Notes: a model not told the origin generated them from the sequence alone. Shown: positions 35,485 to 43,634, counted from the first letter of the stretch. The stretch is DNA of 64,000 nt from Isoptericola jiangsuensis (GCF_002563715.1 NZ_PDJJ01000001.1:1488001-1552000), one strand, 5' to 3'. Translations and numbers: made by a program.

Positions 35485-36333
35485 TCAGCCCAGGTGGGCG
35501 GTGAGGACGACGTCGTCACCGACGTCGAGGGAGACGTCGCGCAGGTGCACCCCCGGCGGGAGGGACGCCGCGAGGTCGACACGCTGCCCGGTGGCGGCCT
35601 CGATCTTGCCGCGGAACGCGCCGAGCATCGCGGCCACGAGCGGGTTGCCGCTGTGCAGGTGGACGTCCCCGACGGTGAGGACCATGGCGTCGTCGACGGC
35701 CGCCGAGGCGGTGGCGGTGATGGTCGCGGACAGGAACATGCCCTTGCGGATGCCGGCGGACGCCTTGAGTGCGGCGCCGCGCGGACCCTCCTGGGTGACG
35801 TCGAGGTCGAACGACGTGAGCTGGATGCCGTTGGACTGCAGCGCGACGGCGAGCATGCCCTGGACGGCGCCGGCGAGGCCGGCGCGGGACACGGCCACGC
35901 GGGCGGAGCCGGTCACGGGGGTGTCGGCGGTGGGTTCGACGAGCTCGACCCCGGCCTGCGCGTCGTCGCCCGTCACCCAGGCGAAGGTGAGGCCGGCGAG
36001 CTCGGCGGTGACGTCGACGGGCAGGTCGACCGCGGTGAGGGGGTGCGCGTCGATGCGCAGGGTGCGCAGCGTGCCCGGCTCACGGGTCTCGACGGCGGGC
36101 CGCCAGTGCGCGGGGGGCGACTGCTGCCCGGTCGGCAGCCCGACGGCGACACCGGTGAGGTCGACGTCGAGGGAGGTGAGGTCGGCGCCGTCGAGCACCG
36201 GCGTGACGGTGGCGCCGTCGAGTCCCTGCACCCGGCTGCCCGCGAGGGCGGCGAGCGAGGCACGCAGGCGTGCGGCGAGGTCGTCGTCCGTCGTGGGGCG
36301 CGGGGCGGGTCCGAGGGGCAGCAGGGCGTCCAT
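35485..36333 (-). CDS. Uncharacterised protein, DUF2993/LmeA-like
   Basis: A 282-residue protein with repeated amphipathic beta segments (VTPVLDGADLTSLDVDLTGVAVGL, LRIDAHPLTAVDLPVDVTAELAGL, ATVTVGDVHLHSGNPLVAAML-like end). This layout resembles DUF2993 lipid-binding proteins, but no signal peptide is visible and the match is tentative. It is the last gene of the minus-strand operon that begins with the HhH-GPD gene. Confidence 0.6.
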   Translation of the reverse strand: MDALLPLGPAPRPTTDDDLAARLRASLAALAGSRVQGLDGATVTPVLDGADLTSLDVDLTGVAVGLPTGQQSPPAHWRPAVETREPGTLRTLRIDAHPLTAVDLPVDVTAELAGLTFAWVTGDDAQAGVELVEPTADTPVTGSARVAVSRAGLAGAVQGMLAVALQSNGIQLTSFDLDVTQEGPRGAALKASAGIRKGMFLSATITATASAAVDDAMVLTVGDVHLHSGNPLVAAMLGAFRGKIEAATGQRVDLAASLPPGVHLRDVSLDVGDDVVLTAHLG

Positions 36334-36344
36334 GGGGCCCGAGC

Positions 36345-37007
36345 CTAACGGCCGGGAGGTCCGGTCGGCGGCACGGTCGGCGGGAGGCCCGGTGGTGAGG
36401 CGGCCACGTCGTCGAGGGCGTCGTGGTCACGCCGGGGTCGTCGCCGCCGGCGGACGGCGCGCCACACGACGATCCCGAGCCCGACGAGCAGCGGCACGAC
36501 GAGCAGCGGGACGAGGATCGCGGCGAGGGACAGCCCGACGGACGCCCCGTCCTCGGCGGTCGACAGCAGCGGCGCCGCGAGCCCGCCGGTGGCGGCGTTC
36601 GCCGTCGCCCGCACGGCGGCCTTCGCCAGGTGCACGCCGAGCGCGAGCAGGATCCCGAGCAGGACCGGCACCCACGCGCCCGACTCGACGAACGCGCCCG
36701 GGTCCTGCACGCGGGCGGTCTGTGCCGTCGCCCCCGCACCGAACGCGATGCCGCCCGCCCCGGGGCGCACGACGGTCTGGACGACGTCGTTGACGGTGTC
36801 GACGACGGGCACCTTGTCGCCCACGACCTCGAGCAGGAGCAGCACGCCCAGGACGACGAGCACCCACCCGTTCTCCAGCCACGACCACCCGCCGGGCAGG
36901 GTGAGGAGGTCGGTGTACCGGGACAGCAGGCCGAGCGCGAGCAGCGGGATCCAGGCGTTGAGCCCGGCGGCCAGGGCGAGGCCGGTGCCCGTGACGAGCT
37001 CGATCAC
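36345..37007 (-). CDS. DUF4126 membrane protein
   Basis: A 220-residue protein with about five hydrophobic helices. The pattern ELVTGTGLALAAGLNAWIPLLALGLLSRY and VVGDKVPVVDTVNDVVQTVVRP is typical of DUF4126. The C-terminus is Arg-rich, then Pro-rich. Function unknown. Its GTG start at 37007 overlaps the preceding stop by four bases, so it is co-translated with the reductase gene. Confidence 0.85.
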   Translation of the reverse strand: MIELVTGTGLALAAGLNAWIPLLALGLLSRYTDLLTLPGGWSWLENGWVLVVLGVLLLLEVVGDKVPVVDTVNDVVQTVVRPGAGGIAFGAGATAQTARVQDPGAFVESGAWVPVLLGILLALGVHLAKAAVRATANAATGGLAAPLLSTAEDGASVGLSLAAILVPLLVVPLLVGLGIVVWRAVRRRRRPRRDHDALDDVAASPPGLPPTVPPTGPPGR

Positions 37008-38074
37008 GGGCGCAGCGGGGTGTGGTCCGCCGTGACCCGCTCGCCGCCGCGCACCGGGCCGGGCGGGGTGCCGCCACCCCACGGGTCGTCGCCGAGCGCC
37101 TCACGGCCGTGCGGCGTCGTCCAGCCGGACAGGTCCGGCCCGGCCGGCACGATCCCGGTGGGGTTGATGTCGCGGTGCACCACGTAGTAGTGCTCCTTGA
37201 TCTGCGCGAAGTCGACGGTGTCGCCGAACCCGGGGAGCTGGAACAGGTCACGGGCGTACGCCCACAGCACCGGCATCTCGGTGAGCTTGTTCCGGTTGCA
37301 CTTGAAGTGCCCGTGGTAGACGGCGTCGAACCGCACCAGGGTGGTGAACAGTCGCACGTCGGCCTCGGTGATCGACGACCCCATGAGGAACCGGCGGTCC
37401 GCGAGACGGTCCTCCAGCCGGTCGAGGGCGTCGAAGAGCCGGACGTAGGCGGCGTCGTACGCCTCCTGCGACCCGGCGAACCCGCACCGGTACACGCCGT
37501 TGTTGACCTCGGTGAAGACGCGCCGCATGACGGCGTCCATCTCGGCCCGCTCGTCGGGGTCCGCGGGGAGCAGCCGGGGCGCGCCGGGGCGCTGGTGCTC
37601 CGTCCACTGCGTCGACAGGTCGAGCGTCATCTGCGCGAAGTCGTTCGTGACGACCGCGCCGTCGCGCGTGTCGACGATCGCGGGCACGGTGATGCCGCGC
37701 GGGTAGTCGGGGTCGCGGCGGAAGTACGCCTCCTGGATCCGTTCCATCCCCAGCACCGGGTCCTTGCCGCCCGGGTCGAGGTCGAACGTCCAGCTGCGCT
37801 CGTCGTGCGTCGGTCCCGCGAGGCCCAAGCTGATCGCGTCCTCCAGGCCGAGGAGCCGGCGCACGATGATCGCGCGGTTCGCCCACGGGCAGGCGCGCGC
37901 CGCGACCAGCCGGTACCGCCCCGCCTCCACCGGGTACCCGTCCTCGCCGTCCGCGGTGATGCGCGTCGTGATGTACCGCTGGTCGCGCACGTACTCCTGG
38001 CCCTCGACCGTGTACGTCCCGCCGCGCGCGTGCTCGGGACGCTCGGTCGCGGCGTCGGCCCGCCCGCCGCTCAC
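37004..38074 (-). CDS. Glutathionyl-hydroquinone-reductase-family protein
   Basis: A 356-residue omega-class GST-like protein of the YqjG/ECM4 family. The catalytic cysteine is in ARACPWANRAII near residue 60. Family segments include TFDLDPGGKDPVLGMERI, ITVPAIVDT, VVTNDFAQMTLDL, NNGVYRCGFA and the helical ITEADVRLFTTLVRFDAVY. It reduces thiol adducts of quinones. Actinobacteria usually use mycothiol, so the adduct is probably a mycothiol one (inference). The GTG start overlaps the HhH-GPD stop by four bases. Confidence 0.9.
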   Translation of the reverse strand: MSGGRADAATERPEHARGGTYTVEGQEYVRDQRYITTRITADGEDGYPVEAGRYRLVAARACPWANRAIIVRRLLGLEDAISLGLAGPTHDERSWTFDLDPGGKDPVLGMERIQEAYFRRDPDYPRGITVPAIVDTRDGAVVTNDFAQMTLDLSTQWTEHQRPGAPRLLPADPDERAEMDAVMRRVFTEVNNGVYRCGFAGSQEAYDAAYVRLFDALDRLEDRLADRRFLMGSSITEADVRLFTTLVRFDAVYHGHFKCNRNKLTEMPVLWAYARDLFQLPGFGDTVDFAQIKEHYYVVHRDINPTGIVPAGPDLSGWTTPHGREALGDDPWGGGTPPGPVRGGERVTADHTPLRP

Positions 38075-38664
38075 CGGTCGGCCTTCGCGGCGGCCTTGGC
38101 GGCCTTCTTGAACGCCCGGACCTCCTGGAGGGACTCCGCGCTGGTGACGTCCGCGATGGACCGGCGCGACCCCTCGTCGCCGTAGTGGCCCGCGGCCTCG
38201 CGCCAGCCGGCCGGCTCCACCCCGCGCTGCTTGCCCAGCAGCGCCAGGAAGATCTGCGCCTTCTGCGCGCCGAACCCCGGCAGCGCGTGGAGGCGCCCCA
38301 GCACCTCGGCGCCCGACGGCGCCCCGCCGGACGATCCCGGGTCCGTCCAGATGCGCGTCACGTCACCGTCGTAGTCGTCGACCACGGCGCGCGCGACCGC
38401 CTGCACGCGACCCGCCATCGACCGGCCGTAGCGGTGGATCGCCGGCGGCGTCGTCGCCATCGTCACGAACTCGTCCGGGTCGGCGTCCGCGATCACCTGC
38501 GGGTCCAGGCTCCCCACCCGGTCACGGATCTTGCGCGGGCCCGCGAACGCGTGCTCCATCGGGTACTGCTGGTCCAGCAGCATGCCGATCAAGAGTGCAA
38601 AGAAGTCGTCCGAGAGTAATTGATCAGTATCCTGATCTCCGGTAATCCAAAGTTTTTCGGTCAT
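38071..38664 (-). CDS. HhH-GPD-type DNA repair-like protein with a replaced 5' end
   Basis: A 197-residue protein of the small HhH-GPD group. The helix-hairpin-helix is LGRLHALPGFGAQKAQIFLALLG and the helical core includes LLIGMLLDQQYPMEHAF. Some relatives lack glycosylase activity, so 'repair-like' is used. The first 73 bases (38592-38664) are AT-richer than the rest and come from the neighbouring island. The native 5' end lies at 41152-41224. Despite the exchange the frame is intact and the N-terminus keeps the family pattern (LWITGDQDTDQLL). AGGAGG ten bases upstream drives translation. Confidence 0.85.
   Translation of the reverse strand: MTEKLWITGDQDTDQLLSDDFFALLIGMLLDQQYPMEHAFAGPRKIRDRVGSLDPQVIADADPDEFVTMATTPPAIHRYGRSMAGRVQAVARAVVDDYDGDVTRIWTDPGSSGGAPSGAEVLGRLHALPGFGAQKAQIFLALLGKQRGVEPAGWREAAGHYGDEGSRRSIADVTSAESLQEVRAFKKAAKAAAKADR
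38567..38591. repeat. 25-bp direct repeat, inner gene copy (attachment-site candidate)
   Basis: This is identical to 41127-41151. It encodes IGMLLDQ in the HhH-GPD gene. It marks the left boundary of the island, where native high-GC sequence meets lower-GC sequence. Confidence 0.85.
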
Positions 38665-38714
38665 GAGATTCTTGCCCTCCTGATCAAGGGGACGATGAGT
38701 TCCGCGGAGGCCGG

Positions 38715-40307
38715 CTAGTCCACGAGGTCATCGAAGATCTCGCTTCGCAGAATGACGCGTCGGATGCTTCGCTTGTCAGCGAAAGGAACAATTCGGTCCG
38801 AGGTGGGCGAGGTGTTTTCCTCACCTTCAACCTCGAAATCGAAAGGCTCCGCCTTCGTGCGCTTTAGGTCGACATAAGTTCCATAGTCGAGCGCGTAAAT
38901 ATTATACCGCTGCCCAGGGTTTTCCTTGTCGCTGTATCCGCGCGAGATGAGGTGAATAAGGCGCAGGTCAAACAGTGACAGGATCATCTTGTTGTCCGCG
39001 TGTTCGCGCGACAGCATGAACATTTTGGTCTGTCGGCTCCCGATCACGTCGGTGATGATGCGATGGAGTGCGGTTCGCTGCCCGTCCGAGAGTGCCGTTG
39101 ACTTGTCGGTCTCGTACCAGTCACGAGCTGCCTCTTCGACAGAGTTTAGGTCGATCTTCTGGCGCCCAGTCGACTTTGCCTTGAAGAATGCCGAACTGAA
39201 GATTCCAAGAAAGTCTCGCACGACACCCTCGCCGGCGCGGACGAGTTCGATAAAGGTCGCCTTCTCGGTAAAGAGGCGAGACCGGAAGGACGTCGCGTCG
39301 CGAACGTTGAAACTCCGAAGCGTGTCCTCGCTCATCCCCGTGACGATGTGGCGAAAGAGTAGCTCGTGAAAGATCTCTACCACGTTGTCAGGGTTGCGTT
39401 CGTAGACGTAGTAGTCATCGAGGTCAAGGTTCGCCTTGATGTCAGGTCCGAGCTCGAATCCGATCGGGTTGCCCTCCCGAGGGAGGGTGAAACGTGAGCG
39501 GTATTCGAGAGAAGCGATCTTGATCGTTACCAGATTGCTCGGGAAGAGGGATCGCTTGATGAATTCCGCGATGAATGGCTGGAGTTCGACGGGGAGTGAT
39601 GTCCACTCGTCGATGAGGATCGTCAAACGGCTGGCTCCGAGGGCGCGAAGGGCCGTCTCGAGACCGTGGTAGATCTCGCTAAATACGAGCGACTGACGGA
39701 GGGCCTCTGTGAACTGCGTCTCGTGAGTCTGTGTTTGGGAATTCGCGTCGTTGGCGCCGATGGAAGCGCCAGGTTTCATTCCCGACATTCCCAATTCGGC
39801 CGTGGTACCCGACGAGTTGCTCTGCTGGTGCGAAGTCAGAATATTGCGTTCGTTGACTTCGGAAGCTTTTCGAGCAATTGTGTCAGCGAAGTCGCTTACC
39901 TCCTCGAGGCCGCTGCCATCCGACTCGGGTGAAGTAACGATGTCGAGAAGTTTGCTTTGGACGTGGGAGAGTAGATCCTTGAACACCGCGACGCAGCGCT
40001 CGGCCAGGGGCTTCTCGGTGTCGAGGAACGTGTGCGCACTGCCCAGGACGCGCACATCCACGTAGATCACGTGCGATCCAGGGCTCTCCTCCAGTTCGGA
40101 ACGCAGGACCTGGAAGACATGGGTCTTACCCGTCCCGCGTCGACCATAAAGGATCTGGTTCGCGTGATTTGCGACCTGTTGGAGGACACCGGTGTCCACG
40201 TAGGTGTCCCGGAGGACATCGAGATCCCCCTGCTTTTCGGACCGGTCGGTAATGTTTGAGACAGCTCGGGCAAGATGCCTGTCCGAGATCAACGACGACT
40301 CGCTCAT
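38715..40307 (-). CDS. Island-borne AAA ATPase (ORC/CDC6-like), putative defence protein
   Basis: A 530-residue P-loop ATPase. Walker A is GRRGTGKT (residues 55-62) and Walker B LTILIDEW (228-235). A polar insert (about 125-195) lies between them. The C-terminal 200 residues are helical and may form a winged-helix part. The layout resembles ORC/CDC6- or STAND-type ATPases found singly in defence islands, but no effector domain is recognised. It follows the XRE gene by 51 bp and has its own AGGAG site. Lower GC and codon use unlike its neighbours point to transfer. Confidence 0.75.
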   Translation of the reverse strand: MSESSLISDRHLARAVSNITDRSEKQGDLDVLRDTYVDTGVLQQVANHANQILYGRRGTGKTHVFQVLRSELEESPGSHVIYVDVRVLGSAHTFLDTEKPLAERCVAVFKDLLSHVQSKLLDIVTSPESDGSGLEEVSDFADTIARKASEVNERNILTSHQQSNSSGTTAELGMSGMKPGASIGANDANSQTQTHETQFTEALRQSLVFSEIYHGLETALRALGASRLTILIDEWTSLPVELQPFIAEFIKRSLFPSNLVTIKIASLEYRSRFTLPREGNPIGFELGPDIKANLDLDDYYVYERNPDNVVEIFHELLFRHIVTGMSEDTLRSFNVRDATSFRSRLFTEKATFIELVRAGEGVVRDFLGIFSSAFFKAKSTGRQKIDLNSVEEAARDWYETDKSTALSDGQRTALHRIITDVIGSRQTKMFMLSREHADNKMILSLFDLRLIHLISRGYSDKENPGQRYNIYALDYGTYVDLKRTKAEPFDFEVEGEENTSPTSDRIVPFADKRSIRRVILRSEIFDDLVD

Positions 40308-40358
40308 GCTGCTCCTGGGTATGAACCGGAATTGTTGGCTGTGTTGTCGGACTATGCG

Positions 40359-40592
40359 TCAGGGGTCGGTCAGTAGGCTCGACGCGGGAACCTCCAGCTC
40401 ATCTGCCAGCGCGTAGAGGCTGCCGACGCTGATGTTCCTCTCTCCGCGTTCGACAGAGCCCACGTAGGTGCGGTGGAGTCCTGCTCGGTGGGCGAGTTCC
40501 TCCTGGGACAGACCGAGCCGGCCGCGCTCGCTGCGCACCCGTCGTCCCAGGTTGTGGAGACGAGCCTGGAGGTGCTCGTCGTAGTTGCCCAT
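40359..40592 (-). CDS. XRE-family repressor of the island
   Basis: A 77-residue single-domain regulator with the helix-turn-helix LSQEELAHRAGLHRTYVGSVERG and a following ISVGSLYALADELEV helix. It is first in an operon with the ATPase. TATACA in its upstream region overlaps one copy of CACTGTA; the other copy overlaps the promoter of the divergent gene. This suggests that it controls both directions and keeps the island silent. Confidence 0.85.
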   Translation of the reverse strand: MGNYDEHLQARLHNLGRRVRSERGRLGLSQEELAHRAGLHRTYVGSVERGERNISVGSLYALADELEVPASSLLTDP

Positions 40593-40612
40593 GACTGGAG
40601 TCTTGGATCGTG

Positions 40613-40667
40613 CACTGTATAAGTCGACAGACTATGAGTAGCATCGGATGCCATGACACTGTAGCGT
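40613..40667. promoter_or_regulatory. Divergent promoters with paired CACTGTA sites
   Basis: CACTGTA occurs at 40613-40619 and 40657-40663 in the same orientation, 44 bp apart. The first abuts the minus-strand -10 region (TATACA), the second overlaps TAGCGT (40662-40667), the -10 of the plus-strand gene. They are candidate operators for the island XRE protein. Confidence 0.45.
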
Positions 40668-40673
40668 GTGGAT

Positions 40674-41096
40674 GTGTGCGGTGTCAGCCATCGGTTCGTG
40701 GAGGCTGACACCAAGGCGGAGGCTGAGGACGCGGTGCGGCGGGCGCTACTCGATGGGATGGACGTCCGGGCGACGGACGCCGGGGTGTCGCTGACGCGTG
40801 CCTACGAGGCTGCGGGACCCCTTCAGCGGAAGAAGCTGCTCGCGAAACTTGACGGACTGACCAACCCGCGTGAACGGCATTCCTCACGGTCCGCGCGGCG
40901 CCGGTTGGAGCGGGAGATCAAGCGGGAAGAGGCGGAGGCCGAGTGGATGGCGGATTCGCTCCGTGGGGCGCCGCCCGTGTCGCAGGACGTCATCGACCTG
41001 CTCGTCCGACAAGAGGAGGTGCGGCACATCGAGGTGAGCCATCTTCGGCTCCACGAGTGGGAGCGGAAGTCTCCGATCCACGGCGAAACGTTCTGA
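40674..41096 (+). CDS. Unknown island gene
   Basis: A roughly 140-residue, highly charged and helical protein (RRALLDGMDVRATDAGVSL, then SARRRLEREIKREEAEAEW). No family was recognised and no catalytic motif is visible. GTG 40674 was chosen because TAGCGT (40662-40667) is six bases upstream; GTG 40668 in the same frame would overlap the promoter. It is divergent from the XRE-ATPase operon and ends 30 bp before the right repeat, so it is the last cargo gene. It could be an accessory to the ATPase or a mobility factor. Confidence 0.6.
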   Translation: MCGVSHRFVEADTKAEAEDAVRRALLDGMDVRATDAGVSLTRAYEAAGPLQRKKLLAKLDGLTNPRERHSSRSARRRLEREIKREEAEAEWMADSLRGAPPVSQDVIDLLVRQEEVRHIEVSHLRLHEWERKSPIHGETF

Positions 41097-41116
41097 CCTG
41101 CGGCGATACCTGTTGG

Positions 41117-41224
41117 CTAACGAGTGTGCTGGTCCAGCAGCATGCCGATCAGCAGGGCGAACGGGTCCTCGTCCAGCAGGCGGTCCGTCTCGACGTCGCC
41201 GGTCATCCACAGCGGAGTGCTCAT
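41117..41224 (-). pseudogene. Displaced native 5' end of the HhH-GPD gene
   Basis: Thirty-five codons that begin MSTPLWMTGDVETDRLL and end LLIGMLLDQHTR then stop. The first 25 residues match those of the intact gene at 38071-38664 at 15 positions, and the next 25 bp are identical. High GC shows it is the native chromosome copy. CAGGAT (41236-41231) six bases before its ATG preserves a leaderless promoter, so a 35-residue peptide might still be made. Confidence 0.85.
41127..41151. repeat. 25-bp direct repeat, outer copy (attachment-site candidate)
   Basis: This is identical to 38567-38591. It marks the right boundary of the island inside the relic of the HhH-GPD gene. Confidence 0.85.
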
Positions 41225-41407
41225 GGGTCCATCCTGCCGTGGGGAGGGCGGCCGTCGCACGGTCGCACGATCGCGCCGGACCGGCCCGCGTGGCGCCGCC
41301 ACGACGACGGGGCGTCCCGTGCCCGTGGACGGGCGAGGCCAGGGCGTGGGGCGGGGCCTGTGGAAACGGCCTGCGCGGGTGTCGCGGTGTTCCCTACGGT
41401 CCTGCCC

Positions 41408-42436
41408 ATGACCACGTCGCGCCAGACCCTCGCCCTCGCCCTCGCCACCGCGCTCGTCCTGGTCCTGGCCGGATGCGGGGGTGCGGCCCCCGCCGGGACG
41501 TCCGTGGTGGTGACGGCGTCCGCCGTGCCGGACCCGGGACCGGAGGAGGCGGTCGAGGAGTTCTTCGCCGCGTTCGACGAGATCGTCCTCACCGGTGACA
41601 CGACGCCGTGGACCGAACGGTCGGCACCGGGCTGCACCTACTGCGAGGCGGTCGCCCGGTACGCGGCGACCTTCGGGCTCGGCGCGGGGGTCCGTGGCGC
41701 ACGGACCCTGGAGGAGGTGGGCCTGGCCGGCTACGACGTCGTCGTGCTCGGCAGCACGGACCACGGGGACGGGACGGCCGAGGTCGACGTGCGCCTCGAG
41801 CTGCTGCTCACCGACCTGCTGCCGGTCACGCCCTCGATGGTCGGGCCCGACGGCGAGATCGACGCGACGTCCCTGTCGACGGCGGTGGCCGCGGGCCCGG
41901 AGCCGGCCAGGGTGGCGCTCGCGGCCGAGGGGGACGGCTGGACCGTCACCGCGATCACGGGGGTCCCCGCCGACGCGTCCGCCGACGGCACGGTGGCCGG
42001 GACGGTCCGCGACGACGACGTGGACGGTGCCCTGGCGGCTCTGTCCCGGTACCTGGAGGCCGAGCGCCAGGTGTACCTCACGGGTGACACGTCGGCGGTC
42101 GCAGCCCTGGCGCCACGCGGCTGCGCCGACTGCTGGACGCGCATCGCGCTGGGTGAGCAGTCCTATCGCGCCGGCTACGTGCTGACCGGCGGCAGGACGA
42201 CGCTCGAGCTGCAGCGCCGCGTGACCTCCGACGAGGTCCTCGGTGCGGGCACGTACGACCCCGCGGACGTGGTCGGCGTCTACTACCTCGACGTCACGGT
42301 GCGGTCCGAGGCCCTCACGCTCCGGGGCGGGGGCACGACCTCAGCCCAGCCCGCGACGTCCTACACGCTGGCGGCGACGGTGGTGGCGGCGCCGGGCGGC
42401 GGATGGGAGGTCTGGCAGGTCGCGGAGCTCGGCTGA
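41408..42436 (+). CDS. DUF6318-like lipoprotein with two tandem copies of the module
   Basis: A 342-residue secreted lipoprotein. The signal peptide ends in the lipobox LAGC (about residues 20-23). Two similar modules follow: FFAAFDEIVLTGDTTPW with APGCTYCEA (from about residue 48), and YLEAERQVYLTGDTSAV with PRGCADCWT (from about residue 214). Each has a Cys-x-x-Cys pair. The match to DUF6318 is by pattern and the function is unknown. TACGGT (41395-41400) lies seven bases before ATG 41408, a leaderless start. Confidence 0.75.
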   Translation: MTTSRQTLALALATALVLVLAGCGGAAPAGTSVVVTASAVPDPGPEEAVEEFFAAFDEIVLTGDTTPWTERSAPGCTYCEAVARYAATFGLGAGVRGARTLEEVGLAGYDVVVLGSTDHGDGTAEVDVRLELLLTDLLPVTPSMVGPDGEIDATSLSTAVAAGPEPARVALAAEGDGWTVTAITGVPADASADGTVAGTVRDDDVDGALAALSRYLEAERQVYLTGDTSAVAALAPRGCADCWTRIALGEQSYRAGYVLTGGRTTLELQRRVTSDEVLGAGTYDPADVVGVYYLDVTVRSEALTLRGGGTTSAQPATSYTLAATVVAAPGGGWEVWQVAELG

Positions 42437-42440
42437 CCGG

Positions 42441-43628
42441 TCAGGTCGGGGGGCGCCAGCCCATCACCGGGCGCAACGATCTCGTCCCGAGGCTGCCGCT
42501 CCAGCGGCTGACCAGCCGCATGCCGGTGTCGCGCGCGGCCACGAGCACGGGGGAGGTCCACAGCGTCGGGCCTGCGATGCGGGCGGAGAGTCGCATGACG
42601 TGCTGCACCCGCGGGCGGCGCTCCGCGGACCACCGGTGCAGGGCGGCGGGCACGTCGGCACCGGGCACGACACGGACGCCCAGCACCGCGGCGTCCTCGA
42701 GGGCCTGGCAGCCGCCCTGGCCGAGGTTCGGCAGCATCGCGTGCGCGGCGTCACCGACCAGGACGGTGCGTCCGCACGCCAGGGAGGCGGGCGGCGCGGG
42801 CAGGGCGCGCAGCTCGTTGCGCAGGGTGTCGGCGGGGTCGACGGAGGCGAGCAGGGCGGGCAGGGGCGCGTGCCACCCGGCGAGCCGCTCGCGCAGCGCG
42901 GTGAAGTCGTCCGGGACGCCGGCGGCCTCCGCCACCGACACGTAGCAGTAGACCCGGCCGTCGGCGAGCGGCATGACGCCCGCGACGATCCCGCGTCCCC
43001 AGGTCTCGGAGCCCACCAGCCCGGGGACGGCCGGCGCGACGAACCGCCAGGCGGTGGAGCCGCCGGCCACCGACCCGGCCGCGTCCGGCCACCACCGGGT
43101 GCGCGTGCCTGACCCGACACCGTCCGCCGCCACGACGAGGTCCGCCTCGACGTCCCCGTCGGGGGTGGTGACGCGGGCGGGCCGGTCCGTCCCTCCCGGG
43201 TCGACGACCTCGGCGGTCCCCCCCAGGCGCAGCGCACCCGACGGCAGGGCGTCGGCGAGGAGCCCGACGAGGTGGGCACGGTGCAGCACCAGCGTGCGGT
43301 CGCCGAACAGGGCGCCCGCGTCGTCGGCGTCCGTGCGCAGCAGCCAGGTGCCGTCGGGCCGCCGCATCCCGACCTCGCCCTGCAGCGCCGACAGCTCCCG
43401 CAGGGACTCGTCGATCCCGAGGGCGGCGAGGGACCGCACCGCGTTCGGCGCCACGGCGATCCCGGCACCGACCGGCTCCAGCGCTGCGGCCCGCTCCAGC
43501 ACCGTGACCTCCCACCCGGCACGAGCGAGGGCGACGCCGGACGCGAGCCCGCCGATCCCGCCACCGACGACGACGGCACGCCGCCCGCCCGGTCCGTCGC
43601 TGCGCGCCCCTGCCGTGTCGTCGGTCAT
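42441..43628 (-). CDS. FAD-dependent monooxygenase
   Basis: A 395-residue PHBH-fold flavoprotein. Motifs are VVVGGGIGGLASGVALARAG, the DG motif LVVAADGVGSGTR and the GD motif VLVGDAAHAMLPNLGQGGCQ. It probably hydroxylates or epoxidises an aromatic or polyene substrate, with no specific substrate visible. It is transcribed from a mirror-symmetric promoter shared with the divergent DoxX-like gene. It is convergent with the DUF6318 lipoprotein, four bases apart. Confidence 0.88.
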   Translation of the reverse strand: MTDDTAGARSDGPGGRRAVVVGGGIGGLASGVALARAGWEVTVLERAAALEPVGAGIAVAPNAVRSLAALGIDESLRELSALQGEVGMRRPDGTWLLRTDADDAGALFGDRTLVLHRAHLVGLLADALPSGALRLGGTAEVVDPGGTDRPARVTTPDGDVEADLVVAADGVGSGTRTRWWPDAAGSVAGGSTAWRFVAPAVPGLVGSETWGRGIVAGVMPLADGRVYCYVSVAEAAGVPDDFTALRERLAGWHAPLPALLASVDPADTLRNELRALPAPPASLACGRTVLVGDAAHAMLPNLGQGGCQALEDAAVLGVRVVPGADVPAALHRWSAERRPRVQHVMRLSARIAGPTLWTSPVLVAARDTGMRLVSRWSGSLGTRSLRPVMGWRPPT

Positions 43629-43634
43629 CGCGCC

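Larger units (their letters stand above)
38592..41126. mobile_element. 2.5-kb genomic island inserted in the HhH-GPD gene
   Basis: The island is bounded by a perfect 25-bp direct repeat and is visibly lower in GC over most of its length, with codons such as AAA, ATT and TTT that are rare elsewhere. Cargo: AAA ATPase and XRE regulator (minus) and an unknown gene (plus). It brings 73 bases that restore the 5' end of the target gene, exactly the length displaced to 41152-41224. No integrase or transposase is present, so it was moved in trans, has lost its recombinase, or was exchanged by flanking recombination. Confidence 0.8.

Noticed and set aside
38592-41126. Insertion sequence or transposon
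   Set aside because: No transposase and no terminal inverted repeats. The 25-bp repeat lies in conserved coding sequence, which fits site-specific or homologous exchange.
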